From Geosiphon pyriformis (taxonomy: Eukaryota; Glomeromycota; Glomeromycetes; Archaeosporales; Geosiphonaceae), in the NCBI GenBank assembly GCA_016748015.1, contig JAAOMT010000305.1, forward strand, positions 1-64,000: a DNA stretch of 64,000 nucleotides, given 5' to 3'. Position numbers and translations under genes: made by a program. The notes beneath the pieces are model-generated. The model saw only the letters and a program-made list of their open reading frames with translations, searched no databases and was not told the origin of the DNA. Shown piece after piece: positions 1-11,551 of this stretch. Every line of letters starts with the position of its first letter. Positions within the stretch are counted from its first letter, which is position 1.

Positions 1-399
1 AAAAGTACTTATATGTATTAAAACTTTATTGATTTTAAGATTAAGAATACTGCTTAATACAAAATTACCTTAAACAAACTGTTTAAACACAATAACTAAT
101 ATATTAATAGGCTTAACAATTAAATTAACCAAAGTTGACAACTTAACCAAATCGAATTCCAGAAATACCAGCTGAAAAAAAATTAAAAAGTTACTAACAA
201 TTACAGAAAAAAATATCAGAAATTACCAAAAGAGAAAATTCAAAAGAATTTGAAAAAACAAATGTCTTAATATAAAAAATATTATTCATAAATTATAATT
301 TAAATACTTTGAAAGTCTTAAAAAAAAGAAATAAAAAATTTTTACAGTTTATAACCAGATAGTTCATATCTTAATATCTTAAACAATATTAACAATTAA

Positions 400-1110
400 A
401 AGTTTTTAATCAAATATAATGCTTTTTTTGTGTATAATTTTGAGAATTACAGCATTTAAGTCAACTTGAAATTCAAATATAACCAAAGTAAACTGAAAAT
501 AACAATCAGAATTAGAAAAATAAAAAATAAAATATGTCTAACTACTAATCAAAGAAATCATATTACTAATTTTAAAAGAAAGTTTAATCAATTTGGTCTT
601 GACCTTATTATAAAACAAAATTATTTTATTTTGATTTACTAAGAAAAAGATTCTAATACTATCTTTACTTATTAAAATTGACCAATAATTTAAGGCAAAC
701 ATAACAGAATTTAATTTATTGTCAAATACTAACACAATATAAGTAACTTTACCAAACATACTAAGAACTGTCTTAATATCAATAACAGATATATCCAAAG
801 ACATATTATGCAATATAACAACAGCAGAAAAAAAATTAAACTCAGAAATTACCAAAAACTTGGCAATTTTAAAAATAGTCAAACAAACAAAGCTTATAAG
901 TTTAACCAGAAAAGCAATTTTCAAAGATTTTTAAAAAACAAATTCTATACAAAAAAACTTTAAATTATTTTTTAATACTAATTTTACATCCAAAAAACCA
1001 TGTACAGACTGAAAAACAACTTTAATATAAACTAATTTAATCTTAAAAATAGCACTAAAGTAGAGATTATTCATTTAACAAACTTTTAATAACTAATAAT
1101 AATTTTTTAA
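400..1110 (-). pseudogene. Eroded LINE ORF1 remnant (second LINE lineage)
   Basis: Read on the minus strand, this A+T-rich stretch keeps a recognisable LINE ORF1 pattern. An upstream part reads VVFQSVHGFLDVKLVLKNN. An open segment (538-924) follows with an RRM-like alternation and the signature NYWSILISKDSIRI, comparable to LKWLFLIGKDSVHV in ORF1 of the LINE at 4.9-11.7 kb. Below a TAG at 538-540 the frame continues with TLVIFEFQVDLNAVILK. The order and spacing match LINE ORF1 proteins I recall from arbuscular mycorrhizal fungi, but the wording differs from the 4.9 kb copy, so it is a separate lineage. Several in-frame stops make it a pseudogene. ORF2 would lie beyond position 1. The family call is recall-based. 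Confidence 0.55.
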
Positions 1111-3339
1111 ACACTATTAATAGCAATACCAAAAACCAGTAAAGAAGATAATTTAATTTTTATTTAGTCAGTTCAGTTCTTAAAAACAAGTAACTGTACA
1201 GAAAATAATTTCCTTTATTTTTAAAACTGATAAATATTTATTAAAAATCATTATATTAAGCAATACAACCAGTAATTAATTTTAGTTTATCTTAAATGAC
1301 ATATTAAATAATACAACAGAGATTTTATTGAAGATCTCTTTAAAATTACAAAAAAATTTGGTATAATAATAGCAAAAATAAACAATTGCTTCCACTTTTT
1401 TGAATTTTTGGTTTTTTTGATTATTTTTTGAAGAGGTAATATTAATAGCATCAGATATAAAAATTATAAAAAAATTAGCTTGTTAATTGGTTTGTTATTA
1501 AAAATCTTAAACTTTTAATAGAGACAGAAACAATATTAGAATTAATTTAAGTATGTATTTTTAAAAAAACTTTAATTGAAAAAAAACCAGCCAAAAATAA
1601 AAAAAATGCTTTAGTAATTATTAAAAACAGTTTTTCATTATTAATATTTAAAGAAAAAACTTTTAAGATATTCTGTTTAATAGTTTTTAAAATAAAAAAT
1701 ATTTTTTTGATTAAAACTTTATTAAGTATCTTGAAAAAAATAACAAATATAGCTTTTTTACTTTTTGTTCTTATAAAATTAAAAAAACAAAGAGTATTTT
1801 TTTATAATATTTGTATTAATTTACTTCCAAATACTTCCAACAAATAATATTAATTCTTAATAATATATTTATTTTCTTTATTTATAAAACTTAAATTATT
1901 AATTATTATATAGATTTAATATTAAATAGTAATTCTATAATTAGTATTATAACTAAGTAATTTTTAAATGTAATTAAAAAATAAAATTAATAAATTATTA
2001 ACTTGATCTGTTTATAAAAACAAAAAAAAAATTAGAAATTGTTAAAATTATCTCTATTTAATTCAATAAAGTTTATATTAAAACAAATATAAAAATATTA
2101 AAAACAAAAAATTATATTATAATTGTTTAAAATAAATAATTGAAAAAGACAAAATTTTTTCTTAATTATAAACTGTATAAATTTATAAATTAAAATAAAC
2201 TTTAATTAATTATAGTTAAATATTATTATTGAACTGTTTTTTTTGTTGTAATTTAATAATAACAATAAAACAATAATAACTTTAATAATTTTGAAAACTT
2301 TAAAAATAAAAAAAAATAAAAAAACCAAATTAGCTTTTACTATTTTTAGTAATAATAGTAATTCTTTAAACAATATATAAATTAACTGTAAAGAATTATT
2401 TATTAATAAAAATTTATTTATTAATTATATTATAATATGTTCAAAAAAAATATTTCGACAACAATTTAAAAAAAAAACAAAATAAAATTATTAATAACAG
2501 AATTTATGTATTTAATGATAATATAATTAATTTTTCATTTTTTAAGTAATAAATATAAGTTCTATTTATTTTTTTTTAATAATTAGAAACTGATTAATTT
2601 GATTTTTAATAAAAAAATTAAAGTATTACAAAAATTATTTGAAAAAAAACTATTTAAAATTTAAATCTTAATAATTAAACAAAAAAAAACTTGGTAAAAA
2701 TGATCAAAAAATTGATATTAAAAATCTATTAACAAGAAATAAAGCAATAATATTAAAAAAAATAGAATATTTTAGCCAAATAAATCTTATTTAATATATA
2801 ATCAAAATCAAAAATATCTAACTAATTTATTTAAAACTCTATTAATCAAATTAAAAAAATAATAAATTTATCAAAAAAAAATAGGCTAAATAGAAAAACT
2901 TGAATTTATATAAAAAACCAAAAAACAAATAAGTATTTTTTATTGTAATTATATTTAAGAAAAATAAATCTCTATAATTTTGTATAAATTATTGACAATT
3001 AAATATACATATTAAACAAAATATGTATTTTTTTTAAGATTAATAATGCTTTTAATTAATTTAGAAACTTAATATATTTTATAACAAGTAAAAATAAATT
3101 TTATCTGTAGAAAAAATTTTATATTCATTATAAAATATAAAACTTAAAAGTTTACAGTAATATTTTTTAAATTAATAAATACTTTATTTATATTTCAAAA
3201 ATTAATAATTAAAGTATTTAAATAAAAACATTAAAAATTTGTTACTAAACAAAACTAAATAGAAAATTGAAATCTGTTTTTTCTTATATATATTGGCTAA
3301 TTAAATCTAATTATAAAAAGTAACAAGCTTTTTATTATA
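1111..3339. other. A+T-rich DNA without recognisable gene
   Basis: Long runs of A and T with scattered short homopolymers. I find no open frame that reads like a protein, no tRNA-like fold and no clear repeat boundaries. The part up to about 1,350 may be the 5' side of the eroded LINE just below it. Ancient, fully eroded transposon sequence is likely but cannot be shown by eye. Confidence 0.6.
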
Positions 3340-3648
3340 ACTATTTATATTTTCACTATTTGTATTATACCAAAAACATAACTAAACTGTTTATATTAAG
3401 TATAACAAGCCAATTTAGTGCAGATTCACACTTTTAAAAACTGAAACAGAACTAATAACAAATTTTTTAACAGTTTTATTATTAAAACAAATAATAATAC
3501 ACTTATTATGTCTATATATTTTCAAATTATAGTTAATAAAACAAATTTTTTTATTATAATATATTAACAGATTAGAAAAATTATAAACATTAATATTAAC
3601 AGACCCTTTATCATATATAATATATATATATATATAGGTATAAATCAA
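3340..3648 (-). pseudogene. Eroded LINE ORF1 fragment
   Basis: The minus-strand open segment 3,415-3,648 includes KKICFINYNLKIYRHNKC, then IIICFNNKTVKKFVISSVSV and FKSVNLH. This has the cadence of the ORF1 segment just before the zinc knuckle in fungal LINEs; the copy at 4.9 kb has the equivalent CIINCSLDIGNRVHCAVVGF followed by FGSVCLSW. Directly after VNLH comes a stop where Trp is expected. No other parts of the element are recognisable nearby. The first Met falls in a (TA)n run and is not a credible start, so this is a remnant. Confidence 0.45.
3613..3636. repeat. (TA)n microsatellite
   Basis: Short alternating TA tract on the 5' side of the eroded ORF1 fragment. Confidence 0.8.
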
Positions 3649-3775
3649 ATTTGATAATAATATTATACTAATAATAAAAATTTTTTTGTACTATATTTCT
3701 AATTTTTTTCTATTTTTTATCATTAAAAATTATTTTTTTCTATGAATCAAATATGCAAAAATTGACAAAAATTTT

Positions 3776-3988
3776 TAATTATTATTATTATTCTTATTTC
3801 TATTTTTATTTTAATTTTTATCTGTATTTTTATTCTTATTTCAATAATTGTTTTTATTTTTATTTTTATTTTTATTTTTATCTTAATTTTTATCTGTATT
3901 CCTATTTCTATTTTTATTTTTAACCCTAATTCTATCTCTATTTTTATTTTTAATCTTATTGCTATCTTTAATTTTAATTTTATTTTTA

Positions 3989-4019
<31 letters not shown>

Positions 4020-4140
4020 TTATTTTTATTTTTATATTTATTTCAATTTTTATTTTTATTTTATTTTTATCTTAATCTTTGTTTTTATTTTTTTATTTTT
4101 ATTTTTAATCTTATTTTTAATTTTTATCCATAATCTTATG
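3776..4140. repeat. (TTTTTA)n-type low-complexity tract
   Basis: About 360 bases built from TTTTTA/TTTTA units with scattered TC, TG and CC interruptions. It is T-rich on the plus strand and A-rich on the minus strand. The central part (about 3,965-4,060) is nearly pure, and the flanks are degenerate versions of the same unit. Confidence 0.85.
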
Positions 4141-4909
4141 TTTACTTAAATATTTATAAAAATTTTTTAAACAGTTTTATTTAAAACAATAAGTCTTATA
4201 TTAATTAAAACTTTTTTTTATTAATATAACATAAAAATTATAAATACTTAAGCTTTTTTAAAATTAAAAAACAAACTTATAAATTAAACAAAAATTTAAC
4301 AGATTTAAAAACATATTTAAAACAGAATAATTATAATGTTTTTATAAGTTATTAATAATATTAAATAAATTTTTATCTTTTTTACTAAATAAAATCTTAA
4401 TTAAATTTAATATTTTATTATATATAATAATATATATAATATTAAAAAATATAATTATTAATTAGTATTAAAATATTTAACAATTTTCAAAACTTTATAA
4501 TTTATTACTACTTTAACAAAATTCAAAAAAACATATACATAATTAATTATTTTTTTATACCTTTAAAATTTTTTTATGTTAAGACTTTAACAATTAAGCT
4601 TTTTATTAAAGAATTAATTTGCACTAAATTAAACTATTTTTTAAAACTAATATACTTATAAAAACTATTTTCATAAAAATTATTATTTAAAACTATAAAA
4701 AAAGATTAATTTATAGTTTTTGTAATTAAAAAGTTAATTTTTACAATCTAAAATAAGCATATTATTAAAACAATATTAGCATATAGTCTCAAAATTAAAA
4801 CAAAAAACTTATTTTTTAAAAAAATTTAACAAACAAAAATTAATTAACAATTTCAAAAATTTTATATATATATTTAATTAATATGTTATTCATAATAATT
4901 ATACCTCCA
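4141..4909. other. A+T-rich DNA, nothing recognisable
   Basis: No coding pattern. A short palindromic TATATAATAATATATATA run lies near 4,420-4,440. The segment ends at the inferred 5' end of the LINE. Confidence 0.6.
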
Positions 4910-5002
4910 AAAATTCTCAAAAAGCACATTTTCTGAAAAAAAAGTTTTTTGTTTTTTTGTTAGTTTTTTTTCAATATTTTCTTAAACAATAACCTTTTTG
5001 TC

Positions 5003-6863
5003 ATGGATTTGAAGACTGTTTCGGATGGTGATATGTCAAAAAAGAAGGCATCCAAAGGTGTTTTTTATGGTCTTGTTGGTGGTTCTTGGCAATGTTAAAC
5101 ACTCTGGTAATGAGAGAGATATCTTTTTAAATAAATCTGAGTCTGATAATAGTGTGTACTCTAATGTGGATAGTCTGTTTGGTAATTATGAGGATGTTGG
5201 CATGACAGGCGTATATAAAGAGTCTCTTCTGGGTTCAGCTGCAATCACTTTCAAGGCAAAATGTGTTGATACTGGCACAATGTTTGGTTTTCTATTTGGC
5301 TCTCCTGACTTCACTATGAATGATGATTAAATTGTGCTTCCCCTTCGCGTACCTATCTCTCTAGAAAAAAAGTGGATTGATCCTAAAATTGTTAAAACTC
5401 AGATTGAAGTGTCTGTGAAAAAATCTTTTGCTATAGACATTAATCTCTCAGCTGTAGAAAACAAATCAGCTACAGCCAAAACTTAAGTCATCAGAAAATT
5501 GTTTTCAAAAATCAATGGTTTTGGGGGGGCCACTACCCCCTTAAAATTTGAAGAGATCATCAGATCAACATTTACTTCATTAGAGAGCATGGAAAAGGCC
5601 ATATTATTGGCTAGAGAAAATAACATCATAGTAAACAGCAATCTTAAGAGACAAGGAATTCGCTTAGATCGGGCTATAGTAATCAAAGAAATTCTCATGG
5701 ACATGCCAAAAGATATGATCGTCACTGCAGTTGCCAAATTTGGGGAAATTAAGTCGATCAGAGTGCAACTAATTGGGTTATGACAGAAGGCTGTGGTGGA
5801 GTTCACCGAATCAAGTCAGGCTGATATGTTGGCTTTGAAATGGTTGTTCTTAATTGGGAAAGATTCTGTGCATGTGGCAAAAACCATGAGAGATCATGAT
5901 ATTTGGGCTTTTAGGGATTTTTTTAGGGCACTTTTGTTTACTTTGCTGGTGGGAACAACTGCACATGATCTTAGTAATCTTTTGGATAATACTAGTGACA
6001 AAACTTGCATTATTAATTGTTCATTGGACATTGGTAATAGAGTTCATTGTGCTGTGGTTGGCTTCAAATCCAAAAATGATCTAAATTCTGCTTTTCTCAC
6101 TAAGCCTGTTTTTGGTAGTGTTTGTCTCTCATGGACTAGGTTGGATTTGGTTCAGTGTAGAAAGTGTGGGCATTTTGGTCATTCGACTTTAGAGTGTGAT
6201 GTGTTAGATATGTTGCCTTCTGATCTCTTAAGTTCATTTAATAAAAAACATGCTCCTAGTATGGATCATCTTCAGTTGGCCAAATTATATGCAAAGAAAA
6301 ATGTTCCTATCTCTCGCCCTGCTGCCTTTGGTAGCAAATCATGGGCTTAGGTAGTTTCTCTTGCTTCCTCTTCTGGTGGCTCTCCTTCTGGTTCTGATCT
6401 TGGTGTTGGCTTCTCTCCCCCTGAGTCTTTGGGTTTAGGTGGCAGTTCTCCCTTTTCTACAATTAATGATTCTTCTTTAAATGCTTGTTTGGCATTTTTG
6501 GAATGCTCTTTCGAGCTGTTGGCTGAACAGGTTTCTGGTATTATAAGGAAATTGAGTTTTGTTGAGTTGGTGCCCATGGTTTTATCTGCTGATGCTCCTC
6601 TTTTGGTTGGCTTTGTGCCTTTGGTCTCTGTTTTGGATTCTGATATGGCTCTAGACGGTGAGTTGGCATCGTCCACTCCTCATCTTCCGAGTGCTAATTT
6701 GGGTGCTGGCTTCAGTTCAAGTAGTTTGAAGGTTCTAACTACCAAGATGGGTGGTTTGGAGTCTAAAATATCAGCTCTGGAGACTTCTGTCAATTTTGTT
6801 TTGGCTAAGTTAGATCTTTTGTGTTCTGGTTCGGGTTCTCTCTTACCTTTTTTTTCTCAATAA
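5003..6863 (+). pseudogene. LINE ORF1 (nucleic-acid-binding, CCHC knuckle), degraded
   Basis: Gag-like LINE protein expected to coat the element RNA. ATG at 5,003 opens MDLKTVSDGD, but a deletion near 5,080 shifts the frame. Relative to the copy at 30.5 kb, 26 bases are missing, which accounts for the change to the frame used from about 5,085 on. The rest is one frame broken by TAA (5,328), TAA (5,484), TGA (5,781) and TAG (6,348), at positions that look like Gln or Trp codons. It has an RRM-like region around 5,690-5,880 (KFGEIKSIRV, LIGKDSVHV), a CX2CX4HX4C knuckle at 6,156-6,197 (CRKCGHFGHSTLEC), then a Ser/Leu-rich tail with a heptad-like end (GGLESKISALETSVNFVLAK). It overlaps ORF2 by 43 bases in the -1 frame. 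Confidence 0.85.
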
Positions 6864-9800
6864 GTGCTTTAATATGGAAAATTGCAATGTGTAATGTCCG
6901 AGGTATCAATGTTCCTGCGAAGCAGGTGGATGTTCTTCGTTGGCACGTGGAATCTGGGTTGACAGTGTTTTTTGTTACTGAGACAAAATTAAGGTCTTCT
7001 ATTGGTCTTTGGATTAAGGATAAATTTGATGGTGTTCGAATTTTTACTTCTGGTTTGGATGTTGATTTTTTTGGTGCTGGTGTTGCCATTATCATGAACA
7101 ATTCTTTGGCTCGTCATGTTTCTAAGGTTGAGGAAGTTTCTGGCTGGATTATTGCTGTGCGGCTTTTGTTTAAGAATAAACTTTCGGTTTCTGTTATTGG
7201 TTTGTATACTGGTGCCTCTTCTGGTGTTTGTTTTGGTCAGGCTTCTGAGGTAAATTCTCTTATTGCTAAGGCTATTAACTCCAGTATCTTTGTTGTTCTT
7301 AGTGGTGACTTCAATGAAAATGAATTAAAGAGAAGTGCAAGTTTCAAATTCTGCTTGGGTTTGGATTTGGTCAATTCATTTGTTGGCCAACCTTTGATTG
7401 GGGCTTCTATATGGAGTAATTCTAGGGGGGTCGAGAAGACCATTAATTTCATCTTTGTTAGTGAGAATTTGGTTTCTGCTGTTGCTGGCCATAGAGTTGG
7501 CTCTGTTTCAGACTTTTTTGACACTGATTACAATGCTGTTATGGTTTCTATTGGTTTGGGTGGACTCTTAGATGTCCATTTAAATAGCTTGCACAAGCAG
7601 GCTAGCAAAGATTATTGGAAGTTTAATATCAAGAATGCTAATGATGCTGAATGGTCTCATTTTAGGAGCTGTTTCTCTGCCATGATTTTGGGTGTAATAG
7701 ATGAATTTCATGTTATTGCTGTAGAGCTAAATTTGGATATTATGTGGTTGTTGTTGGAAAAGATATTGGTAAATTCTATGGATAAAACATTTTTTTGGTG
7801 TTGGTTTAATGAGTTTTGGTGTTCAAAAAACAAACATTCCTCTAAGTTTCTGGGCTTGGAGTTGCTAATTGTCAAAATTGTCAAAAAGTTTGGCTTGGCT
7901 AATACCTCTAATTTTGATCGCTTTGTGTAGAAATGGTCTACATTAGATGCTGATAAGGCTTTTGTTTTGGTGGATATGGTTCAGTCTGGTCGGAGGGAGG
8001 TCAACATTCTTAAGTTTTTATCAATCATCAAGAGAGGGTACAGGAAATCCAAAATGTATGAATCGAATTTGTTACAGGAGGCCTCTATCAGGGATGCTAT
8101 TGAAAAGTGCATGAAAAAATTTTGTTCTGACAAAGATAGCATAATTAGAAATGTTTTAGATCAGCCCTTTCGGAAGGTTGTTCTGGATCATTTGGTTGTT
8201 GATGATGAGCTTGTTTTGGAGCCAAAGGAAGTAAAATTAAAGGTTGATAAAATTATGGAGGGTTGGACAAGAAGGTGGGTGGTGCTTTTAGTACTGCCAA
8301 ATCTTTAGACCCATCAGTATACTCCTTTGGCTTATGTTAAGGATGATACTTTTTCTGGTGTTATGAGTGCAGTCAGTTTGAATGAGTTGCTTTTGGTTGT
8401 TGGTGGTTTGCTTGATGGTAAAGCTGCTGGCTTATCCAGCATCCTTAATGAACTTTAGAAACATAGTGGTGAGAAGGTAATGGAGTGTCTCTTGGTGTTG
8501 TTAAATGCATGTCTATCTGTTGGTTCTGTGCCTGTTTTGTAGAAGAAAGCCTGGGTCTCAATAATACTAAAACCTTATAATTGGGATGGAATTTTAACAA
8601 ATACTTATTCTATTGCTCTGATTGAAACAGCCAAGAAAATTCTCTCCAAAATTCTCTCAGACAGGATTTCCTTTGCATACAGCAAGTTCGATGTTCTCCA
8701 TGGTGACAATTTTTCAGTGCTGAAGGGTACTTCTACTCAATCTCCTGTGTTTGCTGTTAGATTAGTGGTCAAAAATGCTCTTAAGAAGAATAGGGAACTT
8801 TGGTTGGTTTTACAGAATATGTGTAAGGCATATGATTCTGTTGGTTGGCATCACTTAAGAGCTAGCCTGCATCATATCAAAATGTGTGAAAGATTTATTG
8901 GCTTTTTTGGTGGTATCTATATGGATAGGGTTAATAGAGTGATGACTGATTTTGGTTTTTCAGGTGGTTATAAGATCCATGATGGCCTTAATCAGGGTAA
9001 AGTCTTTTCATCTCTTCTTTGGAAGATCTTTTATGATCCATTTTTGTGTAAAATTAAAAGGCATAAGCATTTGTGTGGATATCACGTTGATACTAAGGTT
9101 ATGGCAAAAACTGGCAGGATTGAGAATAGTGGTGGGATGATTTCCTTCTTTGCAGCTAGCACTTTTGTGGATAATATGATTTGGATTGGAGATTGCCAGA
9201 CTTCCATGCAGTATGCTTTGAACATTGTTAGTAAGTTCTTTTTTATCAACAATATTTCTATAAACAATGAGAAGACGGTAGTTATACCAATTAATCAGGG
9301 TGTCAAGGTTGCTTCTTTAAATATAAGTGGTCAGCCGATTTCTATTGTGAAGAAGGGTAAGGCTCACAGATATTTGGGGATTTTTTTGTCAACTGAAGGG
9401 TTGTCCAAACCCAGTTTGGCCAAGGCTCATTCAGATGTTCAGTTTTTCATCAATGTGGTGCTCAGAAAAGTGATCATGGATAAGCAGTTTTCTTATTTGG
9501 TCTTGGCTGTCTTACAGCCCATTGTTAGTTATCGAACACAGTTTAGTTTTGTTTTGTCTGATGTGTGTCACAAGTGAGATGTTTTGGTCAGAAAGAGCCT
9601 CAAATCTAAAGTGCATCTGCCTCATAATTTTTTTGATTCTGCTCTGCATCATCCTTCACTGTATGGTCTGAAGTCTTTTGAACAGGTGCAGTCTGAAGAG
9701 AAGGTGGCTTCTTTGATCTCTTTCGCTAATGCCTCTGACATTCTTGGCTGCTTGTTTGAGCATAGATTTCTGGACTTGCAGGTTCTGGGTTGGGCTTCTT

Positions 9801-11551
9801 TGAATTCTTTTCAATTTCCTGTCAAGTTGCATGTTAGTCCATTGAACAATTTTTTGGCAGGTGTTATGAAGATTCTTTTGGATAATAATCTCTTTTTGGT
9901 AAACAACATTCCTAGTGCTTTTCATCATTCTGGCCATTTTCCGATGTCTTTGATTCTTGGGGAGTCTCTTTACTTTAGTTCTGCTCAGTCTCTTAAATGC
10001 TTTGGTATTGCTTTTGGTAATCAGCTTTTTGATAAAAAGAGAGAGTTGTTAGATTGGAAAACTTTTTGTCACTGGAAATGTTTGGATCCACAGAGCCCTG
10101 TGCCTTATTGGTTTGCAGTTACTTTTAAGTTTTTTTTGGATCAGGATTTGTTCTTCCCGAGCTTTACTGGTGCTGTCCATTCTGGTGGTTTAAGTATTAT
10201 GAGCTCTGATGTGTTTTCTTCTGTATGGGATAGTTTACATGAAATTTGGTCTGGCTGTTTTAAGGTGTATACGGATAGGTCTTTAAGGGGTGCTGGATTT
10301 GCTAATGTATCGAGTGGTGCTACTGTGTACTTCCCAGCTTTAGATTTGAGTGTTGGTGTCAAGATTTTTGGCCTTTTATCTTCTACTATGGCTGAGTTGC
10401 AGGCTGTTGCTCTGGTTTTAGAGTGTGTTCCATCATCTTGTTCTGTGGTTTTGTATTTCGACAGCCAAGCTGCAATTGATGCTTGTGTTTCTGAGTTATT
10501 GTTTCTTGTTCCGGACTTTCGTAATTTCTGCTGGATTGAAAGGAGACATATTTTTAACTTGATTATGGATAAGGATCTCAGTGTGAGTTGGGTCAAAGTC
10601 AAAGGTCATGCCGGTGTTCTTGGCAACATGAAAGCTGATAAGTCTGCAGATGGAGCTGCTAGCTCTTTCTACATTTTGCCAATAAGGGTACGGGAGTGTT
10701 GTTTGATGGTTGAGAACACTGTGATATCAGGCAACACCTGCCACTTTGTTAGGGATGTGTTTAGATCTGTTTGTCATGCTCGTTGAGAGGCTGGTCCAGG
10801 CTGGAATGTGGTCTCAGTTGACATGCTGGGGAATTTTGATTGGGTTGCTTTGGCAAAGGTCTGGCATCCTGACTCACATATGCTTGCTGAATTTACTAGC
10901 TGGAAATCGGCTGATCTTCAAACATATTTAATAAAGACTATACACAAATGATTGCTGGTGGCTGTTAAAAAAAGGTTTTATAATAAATATTACCCAGGTG
11001 TTCAGTATTTGTTGTGTGAGGAGGTGGAACTGCTGGACCATGTTTTTACTTGTTCACAGAATGTTCACACCTGAATGGAAATTTTGCTGGAGGCTTCTGC
11101 ACGCTGGGCATCTTTGGTTGGCAATTGTGATCCGTTTTTCTCTTCTGTTCTTAAAGTTTTTAATTCTTGTCACTTGGATGTTGGCAGGTATTCGGTTTTA
11201 TGTAAGGGTTTTGTGATGAAGAGTTGGGTTGTTGAGGCAGCAGGTGTTTTTGAGGATGCTGGAAAAGCCTCTAAAGTGGTAATTGAGTTTGTGAGGTTTT
11301 TGGTTGAGCTGCATTGATCCAGGATCTGGTTGATTAGATCTAAATTCAGAGCAGACATGGAGAAAGCTGGCTTGGTTGGTGATAATTGTTTGGTTTCAGG
11401 TTTGTCATATAGGGTGTGTTCTGTGCTTTCAGATAGTGTGGTGAGGATGCTTGGCATTGCTAAGTCTTTTGCTGTCAGTTTTGGCTGTCACAGGCCTTGT
11501 CTTTTTTTTTCGGGTCTAGATAGTTGTCCTTGTGTTTATATAGGTGTGTAG
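6821..11551 (+). pseudogene. LINE ORF2: APE endonuclease, reverse transcriptase, RNase H
   Basis: One frame of about 1,577 codons without a frameshift, broken by TAG at 7,928, 8,306, 8,456, 8,540 and TGA at 9,575, 10,784, 10,949, 11,072, 11,315; most sit where Trp is expected. Domains: APE-type endonuclease about 6,870-7,560 (NVRGI, TETKL, SGDFNEN), with the usual catalytic Asp now Asn at 7,445 and the usual SDH-type His now Tyr at 7,529. RT about 8,380-9,330 (IALIETAKKI, DGLNQG, and FVDN at 9,164 where FVDD is expected). RNase H about 10,255-10,670 (YTD, AELQA, DSQAA, KADKSAD, all four acidic residues kept). A C-terminal cysteine/histidine segment lies near 11,010-11,055. Met 6,821 precedes the domain by 17 codons; entry by frameshift is possible. 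Confidence 0.9.
6848..6854 (+). promoter_or_regulatory. Possible -1 ribosomal frameshift heptamer at ORF1/ORF2 overlap
   Basis: In the ORF1 frame the bases read T TTT TTT, a canonical X XXY YYZ slippery heptamer, three codons before the ORF1 stop (TAA 6,861). A -1 slip here enters ORF2 as FSISALIWKIAMCNVRG, just before the endonuclease domain. The degraded copy at 30.4-35.9 kb keeps the same -1 relation with G TTT TTT at the same place. No stimulatory fold was established, and an old indel in a T run is the alternative. Confidence 0.4.

Noticed and set aside
5483-5806. Minus-strand open frame of about 107 codons opposite LINE ORF1
   Set aside because: It is the antisense shadow of ORF1, whose plus-strand frame shows the conserved RRM-like and zinc-knuckle pattern and is found in the other copies.
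10141-10602. Minus-strand open frame of about 153 codons
   Set aside because: Antisense to the LINE RNase H domain; no independent protein features.
5781-11317. TGA read as Trp (alternative genetic code, mitochondrial DNA)
   Set aside because: TAA and TAG stops at Gln and Trp positions occur side by side with TGA, and the content is nuclear transposons, so mutation explains the data better than a code change.
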